Under the pieces are notes generated by a model that ran no database searches, was not told where the DNA came from, and saw only the letters and a program-made list of their open reading frames with translations. A program made the position numbers and the translations under genes. A stretch of 64,000 nucleotides of DNA from CAWCGU01 sp963795195 (GTDB lineage: Bacteria > Actinomycetota > Thermoleophilia > Solirubrobacterales > 70-9), in contig CAWCGU010000006.1 of the NCBI GenBank assembly GCA_963795195.1, positions 1,116,001-1,180,000 on the forward strand, written 5' to 3'. Positions 32,376 to 40,685 of this stretch are shown in pieces. Numbering within the stretch: position 1 is the stretch's first letter; the number at the start of each line of letters is the position of its first letter.

Positions 32376-34814
32376 CTAACGGTTCGGCGGCCGCGCGACC
32401 GCAGTCTCTCCCTGCCCGACGAGGGTCGTCGTGTCGCGATAGAAGTCAGTGAAGCGGACGATCCCGTTCTTGACGAAGGTGCCGGTGATCCCACCGCAGG
32501 CCTCGAACAGCAGCCACTCGGTGCCGCGGACCTGAGCGGAGCCGTGGTTGCCCTGGCTGGCGAAGTTGCCGTTCCCGGAGCCCCACAGCCCCGGCTTGCG
32601 CTTGCGCATGGCGAGCGCGCTCTTCTGCCCCGCGGGAGCGCCGCATTCGGTCTTACCACGCAGGCGCATCGTGGTCAAATCCCTGCGCTTGGTCTGGCGG
32701 ACCTGGAACTTGCCGTCAAACCACTCGGCCGCCTGCGTGCCGGGCTGCCCCCCGGGCTCCTCGGGCTCAGTCGCCGACGTGACCTCGACCCGGCCCCGCG
32801 TCGCGTCAACGAGCGTCCCCACTGGAACCTGAACCGGTTCGGTGATCGGGATCGCCTGCCGTCCCACCTGGGCCAGGCTGACCGCGACGTCGCCCGAGAT
32901 CGGGCGCAGGTTGACGGTCTCGCCCTGGACCGGGGGCGGGGGGTCGCCGCCGGCGACCAGGAAGATCTGGGATGCGGGGCTCGGGTCCGTAAGCCCTTCC
33001 GCAACCGCCCTGACCCGGAGCGTGTGCAGGCCGCTGCTGAGCAGGCGCAGCGTGTAGGGCGAGCTGCAGGCGCTGAAGCCCGCGCCATCGAGGCTGCATT
33101 GAAAGCCCGCTCCGGTGGTCGGCGAAGAGAATTTGAAGGTCGGATTGGCATCCGTGATCACCGGCCCCGAGATCGCCGTGTCGGGCTCCTCGAGCTCGAA
33201 ACCGCCGCTGACCACGTAGACGGCGCCGGCTCCCTGTCGGCCAGCGGAGAAGTCGGGGTCGCCGACCAGTACCTCGGCCCGTCCGTCCCGATTCGAGTCC
33301 CCGGCGAAGCCGACCGCGTGTCCCAGCGATCCGAGGTCCTGATCCTGAACGCGCATGATCACGAAGCCGAGGTCATCAGCCACCGCGCCGCTGGCGATCT
33401 CGGCCAGGCTGATGTCCGCGGGGTCCGGGGCGGCCTGGCCGTAGACGACATAGGCCGCGCCGTCGGCGCCGTCGGTCGGGTCAGCCGCGGGCGCGCCGAC
33501 GATGACGTCGTCGACTCCGTCTCGGTTGCCATCCCCGGCTGCGCTGACCGCGGCGCCGGCCCGGTCGAGCTCGCTCGCTCCGTCGATTTGCGTCATCGAA
33601 GCTGCGCCATCACCGGCCGCGAGGTCCAGATCGGCGATGTCGCGCTGACCGGAGGCGACGTGGAGGACGTATGCACCGCCCGAATCGTGGCCGCCCGTGT
33701 CCAGACCGGTGGCGCCGGCGATCAGGTCGGGGCGCCGGTCGCCGTTGAAATCACCCGCATCGGCGAGCGACGCGCCGAGGCTCTCGGTGGCGGAGGCACC
33801 GTTGATCACGAGACCACGCCCGTCCTGGCCTTTGCCCAGTTCGGAGAGGACGACGTCGGCCGGATCGGCGAGGTTCGAGCCATAGATCAGGTTGACCCTG
33901 CCGGAACCGGGTCGCCCGCGGACGTCGAACGAGGGTGCGCCGATCGCCACATCGGAGTGGCGGTCACCCGCGAAGTCGCCGCCGGCGACGGCGGATCCGG
34001 TGCGCGAGAGGCGCTGAAAGCCGCGCACCGTCATGCCGCGAGCGCGCTCTGAGGTCCCCAGGCGGTCCACGTCCAGGTCGGAGGAGTCCGCCCCGGCCTG
34101 GCCGTAGATCACGTAGGCCCGGCCAGATCCGCCCGCGGTCCGGTCTCCGATGACCACATCTGCCAGGCGATCTCCGTTGAAGAGCCCGGCCCCGGAAACC
34201 GCGTAGCCAAGCGAACCGTTGCCGTCCGTGGCGATCTCAAACCCACGCGCTCCGAGACGGGCGAGATCGACGTCAGCGAGGTCGCTGGTCTTGCGGCCGT
34301 AGACGACGTAGGCGGCGCCGCCCGAGCGGCCCCCCGCGTCCGCATTCGGAGCGCCGACGATGAGGTCGTCGATCAGGTCGCCGTTCACATCCCCGGCAGC
34401 CGCGGCTGAGAACCCCGCGCTGTCGCCTGGGCTTGCGCCGTGGATGGTGAAGCCGTCCTTCCCGAGCCGCTTGCCCGAAAGCTCGACCGCAGGTCGGCCC
34501 CTGCGGCCATAGACCACATAGGCCGATCCCGCGGAGCGTCGGCCGAGAGCGTCGGAGTCCGGTGCGCCGGCGATGAAGTCATCGACGCCGTCGCGGTTGA
34601 TGTCCCCGACTCCGGCCACGGAGGAGCCCAGGTGATCGCCGGCTGCGACACCGTCGACACGGACGGCGGCCGCTGAATGGACGTCGGCGTCTGGGTTCGC
34701 TACTGCGATCGCGGCGACCGCGAGTGCCGCAAGCCCCACAAGCGACGCAAGCATTGCTACTCGGCGGCGGCCACCTCGGGCCACATCGTCGAGCGACGCA
34801 CGCCTGTTACGCAT
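32376..34814 (-). CDS. FG-GAP (integrin-alpha-like) propeller with shared C-terminal module
   Basis: 812 residues. After a membrane/signal segment (about 20-40) come seven FG-GAP repeats, each of the form LGSSVAGVGDINRDGVDDFI followed by VGAP and AYVVYGR, with calcium-loop DxNxDG motifs, building a seven-bladed propeller. A bacterial Ig-like/chitobiase-type segment (about 560-645, FQCSLDGAGFSACSSPYTLR) links to the same C-terminal module seen in the NHL proteins (VPVGTLVDATRGRVEVTS, GLWGSGNGNFASQGNHGSA, GTEWLLFEACGG). It is predicted to be exposed at the cell surface. First gene of the minus-strand run FG-GAP, CHASE2, kinase, NHL, NHL; nine bases separate it from CHASE2. Confidence 0.87.
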   Translation of the reverse strand: MRNRRASLDDVARGGRRRVAMLASLVGLAALAVAAIAVANPDADVHSAAAVRVDGVAAGDHLGSSVAGVGDINRDGVDDFIAGAPDSDALGRRSAGSAYVVYGRRGRPAVELSGKRLGKDGFTIHGASPGDSAGFSAAAAGDVNGDLIDDLIVGAPNADAGGRSGGAAYVVYGRKTSDLADVDLARLGARGFEIATDGNGSLGYAVSGAGLFNGDRLADVVIGDRTAGGSGRAYVIYGQAGADSSDLDVDRLGTSERARGMTVRGFQRLSRTGSAVAGGDFAGDRHSDVAIGAPSFDVRGRPGSGRVNLIYGSNLADPADVVLSELGKGQDGRGLVINGASATESLGASLADAGDFNGDRRPDLIAGATGLDTGGHDSGGAYVLHVASGQRDIADLDLAAGDGAASMTQIDGASELDRAGAAVSAAGDGNRDGVDDVIVGAPAADPTDGADGAAYVVYGQAAPDPADISLAEIASGAVADDLGFVIMRVQDQDLGSLGHAVGFAGDSNRDGRAEVLVGDPDFSAGRQGAGAVYVVSGGFELEEPDTAISGPVITDANPTFKFSSPTTGAGFQCSLDGAGFSACSSPYTLRLLSSGLHTLRVRAVAEGLTDPSPASQIFLVAGGDPPPPVQGETVNLRPISGDVAVSLAQVGRQAIPITEPVQVPVGTLVDATRGRVEVTSATEPEEPGGQPGTQAAEWFDGKFQVRQTKRRDLTTMRLRGKTECGAPAGQKSALAMRKRKPGLWGSGNGNFASQGNHGSAQVRGTEWLLFEACGGITGTFVKNGIVRFTDFYRDTTTLVGQGETAVARPPNR

Positions 34815-34938
34815 TCAGTTCCCCTCTATGCACGGTTTTCGCAAAGCGTCACGACGGCCATCAGCGCTACCGGATTCTTCACTCCTAGTTTTCATCCTAA
34901 ACGCATCACCGAGACGGATCAAGCGTGTGCTGAGCGCA

Positions 34939-35350
34939 CTAGGGTCGCCGCGGCGGCCGCGCGATCGCGGTCTCACCGGCCCTGACGATTGTGCGGCGGC
35001 CTGTGTAGAAGTTTCGGGAGAGCACGCGCCCCTGCTTGACCTTGGTGCCGGTGATCCCGCCGCAGGCCTCGAAGATCAGCCATTTGGTGCCGCGAACCGA
35101 GGCCGAGCCGTGGTTGCCCTGGGTCGCGAAGTTGCCGTTGCCTGAGCCCCAGAGCCCGGGCCTGCGCTTGTGGGAGGCGAGTGTGTCGCGACTGCCCCCG
35201 ACCCCACCGCATTTCGGCCGCTCGCGCAGACGCATCGTGGCAAAGTCGTTTCGCTTGCCCTGGCGGATCTGAAAGAGGCCGTCATGGAACTCGGCGGTCT
35301 TGGTGCCGCCGATACCAACCCCTTGTTTGGGTCCGTCCCTCGTGCCGGAT
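34939..35350 (-). pseudogene. Remnant of the shared C-terminal surface module
   Basis: An open frame without a proper start encodes only the last part of the module found in the NHL and FG-GAP proteins: IGGTKTAEFHDGLFQIRQGK, then MRLRERPKCGG, GLWGSGNGNFATQGNHGSA, GTKWLIFEACGG and AGETAIARPPRR. The first ATG in frame is at 35235, which would give 98 residues with no signal peptide. Homology begins near 35310; the frame is open further up but does not look like protein of this family. It is most simply a 5'-truncated gene left between the FG-GAP gene and the second halogenase-like gene. It might instead be a donor cassette for recombination. Confidence 0.7.
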
Positions 35351-35384
35351 GAATCGTAACCGACACACCCCGCGCCGGAGCCAT

Positions 35385-35401
35385 CGCGGATAAGATCCGC
35401 G
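35385..35401. promoter_or_regulatory. 7-bp inverted repeat upstream of second halogenase-like gene
   Basis: CGCGGAT (35385-35391) and ATCCGCG (35395-35401) are perfect inverted arms with an AAG spacer. The centre TAAGAT (35391-35396) resembles a -10 box, about 42 bases before the start codon at 35443. A repressor site overlapping the promoter is possible but unproven. Confidence 0.35.
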
Positions 35402-35442
35402 CGTCGTCACCCAGATCAGCACGAGCGAGACAGGAGACCATC

Positions 35443-37170
35443 TTGGCCACCGATCGAAAGCCCGCCGACAGCTACGACGTCGCGATTCTCGGCGGCGGCC
35501 TCGCCGGGCTGACGGTCGCCTTGCAGATCAAGCTGCAGCGGCCGGAGACGACGATCTTCATGGCCGAGAAGCGCAACGGCCCGGCGCCCCTGGCAGCTTT
35601 CAAGGTGGGCGAGTCGACGCAGGAGATCTCCTGCAACTACTTCGGCGAGGTGCTCGGCCTCACCGAACACCTCGAGAACGAGCAGATCCGCAAGTGCGGG
35701 TTGCGCTTCTGGTTTCCGGCGGGCGACAACAGCGATCTCGCGCAGCGCGTCGAGCGCGGGCCCGCCAAGCACCCGCCCGTGCCCAGCTATCAGCTCGACC
35801 GCGGTCGCTTCGAGAACCACCTGGCTGAGCAGGTCGAGGCCGCGGGCGTGGACCGCTTCGGCAACTGCCGTGTCCAGGAGGTTGACCTCGGTGACGACGT
35901 CCACGAGATCACGTTCACGCTCGGCGAGGAGACCCTCAATGCGAAGGCTCGCTGGGTGATCGACGCCACCGGCCGCGCCTTCACGCTCAAGAAGAAGCTC
36001 GGGCTGCTTGAGGACAACGGTCACGTCGTCAACTCCTCCTGGCTGCGACTGGCGGGCGGGCTCGATCTCGAAACCTGGGCGGACCCGAACGACGAGGAGT
36101 TCATGGGCCGCATGTCCGAGCGCGGGCTGCGCACGATGAGCACCAACCACATCTGCGGCAAGGGCTACTGGGTCTGGATGATCCCGTTGGCAACGGGGCC
36201 GATCTCGATCGGCATCGTCGCCGACCCCCGCTTCCACCCCTGGGAGGAGATGAACACGCTCGACGGCGCGATCGACTGGATCAAGCGCCACGAGCCGCAG
36301 CTGGGGGCGGACATCGACGGCCGCCGCGACCAGATCGAGGACTTCCTCAAGGTCCAGGACTTCTCCTACGGCTGCAAGCAGTCGTTCTCAGGTGATGGCC
36401 GCTGGTGCCTGGTCGGCGAGGCGGGGCCCTTCCTCGACCCCTTCTACTCGCCGGGCTCCGACTACATCGCGATGTCCAACACGTTCACCACTGACCTGGT
36501 CACGCGCGAGCTGGACGGCGAGGATGTCGTCGAGCGCGCCGCCGCCCACAACGACTTCTTCCTCAACGCCTACAAGGTCCACCTGACCTTCTACGAGGGC
36601 CAGTACGAGTTCTGGCACAACCCGGCGGTGATGAACGTCAAGATCGGCGGCAACAACATCCTCTACTGGGGAACGATCGGCAAGCTGTTCTTCCACCGCA
36701 AGCTCACCGACCTTGACCTGATGGCGGCCGTTCGCCCGGACATCGAGCGCATCTGGGGCGTCACGCGCGCGCTGGAAGCGATGTATCGAGAGTGGAACGC
36801 GCTGGACTCACGCGAGTGGCAGCGGGCGATGGTGCCGACCCGTGCTTTCCCGGCGCAGTTCGAGCTGCACACGGAGCTGGAGGCCGGTTTCGACGACGAG
36901 ACGCTGAAGACGAAGACCACCTCTACCGCGGACCTGCTCGAGGCCTACGCGGTGATCGCCTTCCACAAGGCGGCCGAGAACCTCGACGGCGAGGTCGTGC
37001 CCGGCGAGGACGAGAAGATCAATCCCTACGCGGTCAGCCTCGACCCGGACCGCTGGGAGGCCGACGGGATGCTGAATGGCGAGGGCCTGTCGCTCGCCGA
37101 AGCCCGTCAGACCCCCGCGGCTGACATGGAGAAGCTGTTCATGGAGGAGATCGCCGAGCCGGTCGGGTAG
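35443..37170 (+). CDS. FAD-dependent halogenase-like oxidoreductase, second copy
   Basis: 575 residues. FAD fold AILGGGLAGLTVALQIK (14-30), AAFKVGEST (51-59), and both signatures of flavin-dependent halogenases: WxWxIP as WVWMIP (243-248) and FxxPxxSxG as FLDPFYSPG (330-338). These keep hydroxylation low and flank the HOCl tunnel in studied enzymes. It is therefore a better halogenase candidate than the copy at 23438. The KVGES segment is also found in halogenases that act on carrier-bound pyrroles and phenols. The substrate is unknown. The TTG start at 35443 has AGGAG six bases upstream (35432-35436). A PPOX-fold gene converges on it 33 bases downstream. Confidence 0.84.
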   Translation: MATDRKPADSYDVAILGGGLAGLTVALQIKLQRPETTIFMAEKRNGPAPLAAFKVGESTQEISCNYFGEVLGLTEHLENEQIRKCGLRFWFPAGDNSDLAQRVERGPAKHPPVPSYQLDRGRFENHLAEQVEAAGVDRFGNCRVQEVDLGDDVHEITFTLGEETLNAKARWVIDATGRAFTLKKKLGLLEDNGHVVNSSWLRLAGGLDLETWADPNDEEFMGRMSERGLRTMSTNHICGKGYWVWMIPLATGPISIGIVADPRFHPWEEMNTLDGAIDWIKRHEPQLGADIDGRRDQIEDFLKVQDFSYGCKQSFSGDGRWCLVGEAGPFLDPFYSPGSDYIAMSNTFTTDLVTRELDGEDVVERAAAHNDFFLNAYKVHLTFYEGQYEFWHNPAVMNVKIGGNNILYWGTIGKLFFHRKLTDLDLMAAVRPDIERIWGVTRALEAMYREWNALDSREWQRAMVPTRAFPAQFELHTELEAGFDDETLKTKTTSTADLLEAYAVIAFHKAAENLDGEVVPGEDEKINPYAVSLDPDRWEADGMLNGEGLSLAEARQTPAADMEKLFMEEIAEPVG

Positions 37171-37202
37171 GTGGTTGACGGCTGAGGTTCAGCGGCGCGA
37201 AC

Positions 37203-37676
37203 TCAGCCCTCGAGCGGGGGCGCCATCAGCGACTGGCGGCGGTAGTCCGCGCCGAACTCATCGCTCTCGTCGACTCCTGAAGTGTTGTCGATGAACTCGA
37301 GCGTGCGCGGGGAGATCCGCAGGAAGATGACGGCGCTGGTCGCGCCTGGGCGCAGGTCGGGGAACTTCTCACCGAAGAGCTCTGCCGCCGTGGCGATCTC
37401 CTCACCGGTCACCGCCGCGCACTCGCCGCGGCCCTGGATGCCGCGCGCCTGGCGCCAGTCGTCGGTGTAGTCGTCGATCGCGAAGGCGACCGTCGGCTGG
37501 TCGCGGACATGGCTGGCCGTGATTGAGCTCGGCTTCGTCCAGACATAGATGTCCGGGCCGTCGTTGACGAAGGTGAGCGTGGCCGCCCACGGCCCGTCGT
37601 CACCATTGCTGGCGAGCGTCAGCGTCTTCTGCTCGCGAAGGTAATCGAGCACCTGGTCCGGGACGTCGCTTGTCAT
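37203..37676 (-). CDS. PPOX-fold flavin/F420-binding protein
   Basis: 157 residues, pyridoxamine 5'-phosphate oxidase-like split barrel: VLDYLREQKTLTLASNGDDG, IYVWTKPSSITASHV, ARGIQGRGECAAVTGEEI and LEFIDNTSGVDESDEFG. It is a clear relative of the N-terminal half of the PPOX-cNMP protein at 25250; both end with an FIDNTSG/YIDNTSG motif followed by an acidic run and a FG(A/L) segment. It lacks the cyclic-nucleotide domain. It sits convergent to the second halogenase-like gene, so each halogenase-like gene in the window has a PPOX neighbour. Reaction unknown. Confidence 0.82.
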   Translation of the reverse strand: MTSDVPDQVLDYLREQKTLTLASNGDDGPWAATLTFVNDGPDIYVWTKPSSITASHVRDQPTVAFAIDDYTDDWRQARGIQGRGECAAVTGEEIATAAELFGEKFPDLRPGATSAVIFLRISPRTLEFIDNTSGVDESDEFGADYRRQSLMAPPLEG

Positions 37677-37722
37677 CTGTTTCCTCTTTCGGTTTGAGAG
37701 CTGACTTGGTGTTGCGCTCGCG

Positions 37723-38802
37723 TCACGCTACGGCCGGCGCGCCAACTAGCTCGGCCATGCGCTCGAGCGTGTGGAAGCGCTGGGCCTTGTCCATGTGCAC
37801 GGGCGAGCAGATCAGGCGGTCGATGCCTGCAGCGCTCATCGCCTCGACGCGCTCGGCGACCTCGGCCTCGCTGCCGACCAGTGATGTCGCATCGACGAGC
37901 TCATCGGGAATCGCCTGGTAGGCCTCGTCGCGCTTGCCGTCCAGGTAGAGCCCCTGGACCTCGTCGGCGACCTCGCCGAAGCCGAAGCGGTGCGTGAGGT
38001 CGACGTAGAAGTTGGTCTTGCGCGAGCCCATGCCCCCGAGGTAGAGCAACAGGCCCGCCTTGACGACCGCGCGGGCCGTATCGAGGTCGCCGTCGATCGC
38101 GACCTGAACGGACGGTGAGATCTCGAGGTCCTCGCGGCTGCGCCCGCCCTTGGCGAAGCCGGCTTCGAGGTTCTCGCCCCAGGTCTCCTCGAAGGCGCTC
38201 ACCGAGAAGAAGATCGGGATCCAGCCATCGCAGATCTCAGCGGCCAGCTCGACCGACCTGCGTCCGATCGCGCCGACGTAGACGGGGATCTCGTTGCGAA
38301 TCGGGTGGAAGTTCAGCTTCAGCGCCTTGCCCTGGCCGGTGACGCCCTCCATTTCGTGCGGCAGCGGCAGTTGGTAATGCTCGCCGTCGTGGTTGAGCGG
38401 GCCGGTGCGGGCGATGATCTCGCGCACGACCTCGATGTACTCGCGCGTGCGGCCCCACGGCTTCGCGTAGGGAACGCCGTACCAGCCCTCGGAGACCTGC
38501 GGCCCCGAGGGCCCGAAACCGAAGATGAAGCGGCCGCCCGAGAGGTAGTCGATCGTCGCACCGGCCATGGCCGCCGCGGCCGGGGGTCGAGCAGGAACCT
38601 GGAGGATGGCCGCACCGAGCTTGATCTTCTCCGTCTGCCCGGCCAGCCAGGCCAGCACGCTGACGACGTCCGAACCGTAGGACTCGGCGCACCAGGCCGA
38701 GTCGTAGCCGAGGTCCTCGGCCTTCTTAACGAGCTCGAGAGCGTCGGGGCCGGCCGGGCCGATCCCGAAGTAGCCGAGGTTGATGCCGAGCTTGGGTGCC
38801 AT
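37723..38802 (-). CDS. LLM-class, probably F420-dependent, oxidoreductase
   Basis: 359 residues of the luciferase-like TIM-barrel family. LGINLGYFG at the N terminus, LVKKAEDLGYDSAWCAESYG, IDYLSGGRFIFGFGPSGPQV and YVGAIGRRSVELAAEICDG are typical of the actinobacterial F420-dependent branch (Mer/FGD relatives). It would transfer hydride to or from F420H2 on an unknown substrate. It lies 46 bases after the PPOX gene start on the same strand, so the two could be one transcript. A terminator at 38821-38848 separates it from the upstream transporter operon. Confidence 0.88.
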   Translation of the reverse strand: MAPKLGINLGYFGIGPAGPDALELVKKAEDLGYDSAWCAESYGSDVVSVLAWLAGQTEKIKLGAAILQVPARPPAAAAMAGATIDYLSGGRFIFGFGPSGPQVSEGWYGVPYAKPWGRTREYIEVVREIIARTGPLNHDGEHYQLPLPHEMEGVTGQGKALKLNFHPIRNEIPVYVGAIGRRSVELAAEICDGWIPIFFSVSAFEETWGENLEAGFAKGGRSREDLEISPSVQVAIDGDLDTARAVVKAGLLLYLGGMGSRKTNFYVDLTHRFGFGEVADEVQGLYLDGKRDEAYQAIPDELVDATSLVGSEAEVAERVEAMSAAGIDRLICSPVHMDKAQRFHTLERMAELVGAPAVA

Positions 38803-38820
38803 CGGCGGGCACCCTACAAG

Positions 38821-38848
38821 AAAGGGCCGGGATCTCTCCCGGCCCTTT
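38821..38848 (-). terminator. Intrinsic terminator of the osmoprotectant transporter operon
   Basis: A perfect 12-bp stem, AAAGGGCCGGGA (38821-38832) with TCCCGGCCCTTT (38837-38848), has a four-base loop. It lies 25 bases past the stop of the substrate-binding-protein gene on the minus strand and is followed there by CTTGT. Confidence 0.8.
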
Positions 38849-38872
38849 CCGATGCTCGTTTAGGGAGTGTCG

Positions 38873-39865
38873 CTACTCGGTGTAGCCGAACTCCTCGAGG
38901 TAGGCCGCGGCCACCTCTTCGGGCTTCTCCTGGTCGACGTCGACGCGAGCGTTCAGCTCCTGCATGACCGGCAGCGTCAGGCTCGACTGAACCGCCTCGA
39001 TCGTCTCACCGAAATCGTCTCCGGCTTCGTCGACCGTCTCCTGGCTGGCGACGAAGAGCACGTTGCCGGCAGGCAGCACGCCCTGGTCGTCCTCGAGCAG
39101 GGTGTAGTCGTCGGAGGTCGAGAGCTGGGCATCCGTGGTGAAGAGGATCGAGAGATCCGCGTCACCCTTGTCCAGCACCTCGTAGCGCAGGCCGATGTCG
39201 ACCGGCGTGAACTTCCCGAACTCGAGCCCGTAGTACTCCTGCAGGCCGAGTAGGCAGTCGATCCGCTGGCGGCACTCCGGTGAGCCGGCGAGCGTCAGGT
39301 CGGCGGCCTGGTCCTCCAGGTCGGAGATCGACTCGAGGCCGAGGTCCTCGGCGGTCGAGGTCAGCACGCCGACTCCGTTGGCGCTGGAAAACGGCGTCGG
39401 CGGATAGGCCACCAGGCCGAGCTCCTCGAAGTCAGTCTGGGAGGCCTCGAACGCCTCCTGGCCGTCGCCGGGCACGTCCTCGGGCGCGTAGTCGAAGAAC
39501 GACGTCAGCGCGGTGGAGGTGTACTCCGGATAACCGCTGATCTCACCGTCCTCGAGCGCCTTCAGCGCGACCTGCTCCGAGCCGAGGTTGAGCTGGGTGG
39601 AGACGTCATAGCCGGCGGCCTCGAGACCCTGGGCGTAGATCTCGCCGAGGATGATCTGCTCGGTGAAGTTCTTCGAGCCGACGGTCACCGCCACGGCGTT
39701 GTTGTCGGGGTTGTCCTCGATCAGCGCGGCGTCTCCCCCGCCGCTGTCGGTGCTCGGGCCGTCGTCTGAGCCCTCGTCGTCGTCACCGCAGGCGGCGACA
39801 CCGATCGCCATCGCAAAGGCGACGAGCGCAGCGAGCAACACTCGCGGATAGGGGTGCGTGCTCAT
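38873..39865 (-). CDS. Osmoprotectant ABC transporter substrate-binding lipoprotein (OpuAC/ProX-type)
   Basis: 330 residues. Signal peptide with lipobox GVAAC (Cys about 26), followed by an acidic linker, then the type 2 periplasmic-binding fold. VTVGSKNFTEQIILGEIYAQ and GEISGYPEYTSTALTSFF are diagnostic for quaternary-ammonium (glycine betaine/choline/carnitine) binding proteins. It delivers solute to the two permeases encoded just upstream. Last gene of the operon; the ATG has an AGAGAGGAA site upstream. A strong terminator follows. Confidence 0.92.
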   Translation of the reverse strand: MSTHPYPRVLLAALVAFAMAIGVAACGDDDEGSDDGPSTDSGGGDAALIEDNPDNNAVAVTVGSKNFTEQIILGEIYAQGLEAAGYDVSTQLNLGSEQVALKALEDGEISGYPEYTSTALTSFFDYAPEDVPGDGQEAFEASQTDFEELGLVAYPPTPFSSANGVGVLTSTAEDLGLESISDLEDQAADLTLAGSPECRQRIDCLLGLQEYYGLEFGKFTPVDIGLRYEVLDKGDADLSILFTTDAQLSTSDDYTLLEDDQGVLPAGNVLFVASQETVDEAGDDFGETIEAVQSSLTLPVMQELNARVDVDQEKPEEVAAAYLEEFGYTE

Positions 39866-39923
39866 GCAAATTCCTCTCTGGTGGGTGCGCGGGCGCAGGG
39901 ATCGCCGCGCTGTTGAGCCGATC

Positions 39924-40685
39924 CTATGCAGAAGCGCGGGCGGCGGCGCGCTCGAGCCTGATACCGCGAGGCGTGATCAGCTTCTGAAGGCCCGCCAGCA
40001 AGAGCTCGACGGTGATCGCGAGGGCCGCCACCAGGATCGCCCCGGCAAGCACGCCCTCGTCACCGTAGACGTTGCGGGCGAGAATGAAGTCGCCGAGCGT
40101 CAGTACCCCGGCAAGCGGGGCGATCGTGGCGGTGGCGACGATGTTGACCGCCGCGGTGCGCACGCCGCTCATGATCGTCGGAATGGCCATCGGCAGTTCG
40201 ACCTTGGCGACCACCTCCAATTCGGTCAGGCCGATCCCCCGCGCCGCGTCGACGGTGCCACGATCGACCTGGCGGATCGCGACGAAGGTGTTGGTCAGGA
40301 TCGGCGGGATTCCCAGCACGGCCAGCGCGATCGTGACGTTGAGCAGCCCTGTGCCTATGAACGCGACCATCAGCGCGATCAGGACCAGCTCGGGGACGGC
40401 CCGGCCGGCGTTGCCGATCGCCACGGCAGCCAGCTCGCCCTTGCCGCGGTGACCGAAGTAGACGCCGACCGGCAACGCCACGATCAGCGCCATCACCAGG
40501 GCGAGCGCGCTGACCTCGATGTGGGTGGACATCAGCTCCCAAACCTGGTCGAGGCCGCCGACCTGGGTGCCACCGCCGACGGCTTCGCGCTGATTGAAGA
40601 TGAAGTCGATCGCGCCCGAGACCGTGTCGCCGATGTTCGCAAGCAGCAGGCTTGGGTCAATCGCAGTCGTCACGAGGGTGCTCAT
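39924..40685 (-). CDS. Osmoprotectant ABC transporter permease (second)
   Basis: 253 residues with about six membrane helices and the ABC permease motif: VDAARGIGLTELEVVAKVELPMAIP (in two halves, EAA-like loop). Family: OpuCB/ProW-type. Its N terminus (SLLLANIGDTVSGAIDFIFN) is followed by a soluble stretch before the first helix. ATG at 40685 overlaps the stop of the first permease by four bases, so both subunits are made together as a heterodimer. Confidence 0.91.
   Translation of the reverse strand: MSTLVTTAIDPSLLLANIGDTVSGAIDFIFNQREAVGGGTQVGGLDQVWELMSTHIEVSALALVMALIVALPVGVYFGHRGKGELAAVAIGNAGRAVPELVLIALMVAFIGTGLLNVTIALAVLGIPPILTNTFVAIRQVDRGTVDAARGIGLTELEVVAKVELPMAIPTIMSGVRTAAVNIVATATIAPLAGVLTLGDFILARNVYGDEGVLAGAILVAALAITVELLLAGLQKLITPRGIRLERAAARASA

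Noticed and set aside
31701..34052. 783-codon plus-strand open frame
   Set aside because: Antisense to the CHASE2 and FG-GAP genes, whose repeats and signal peptides are clear. Periodic structure in it mirrors the FG-GAP repeats.
32376..34814. Regular repeats suggesting a CRISPR array or tandem repeat
   Set aside because: The periodicity of about 60-70 residues is that of FG-GAP blades; the DNA repeats are degenerate and coding.
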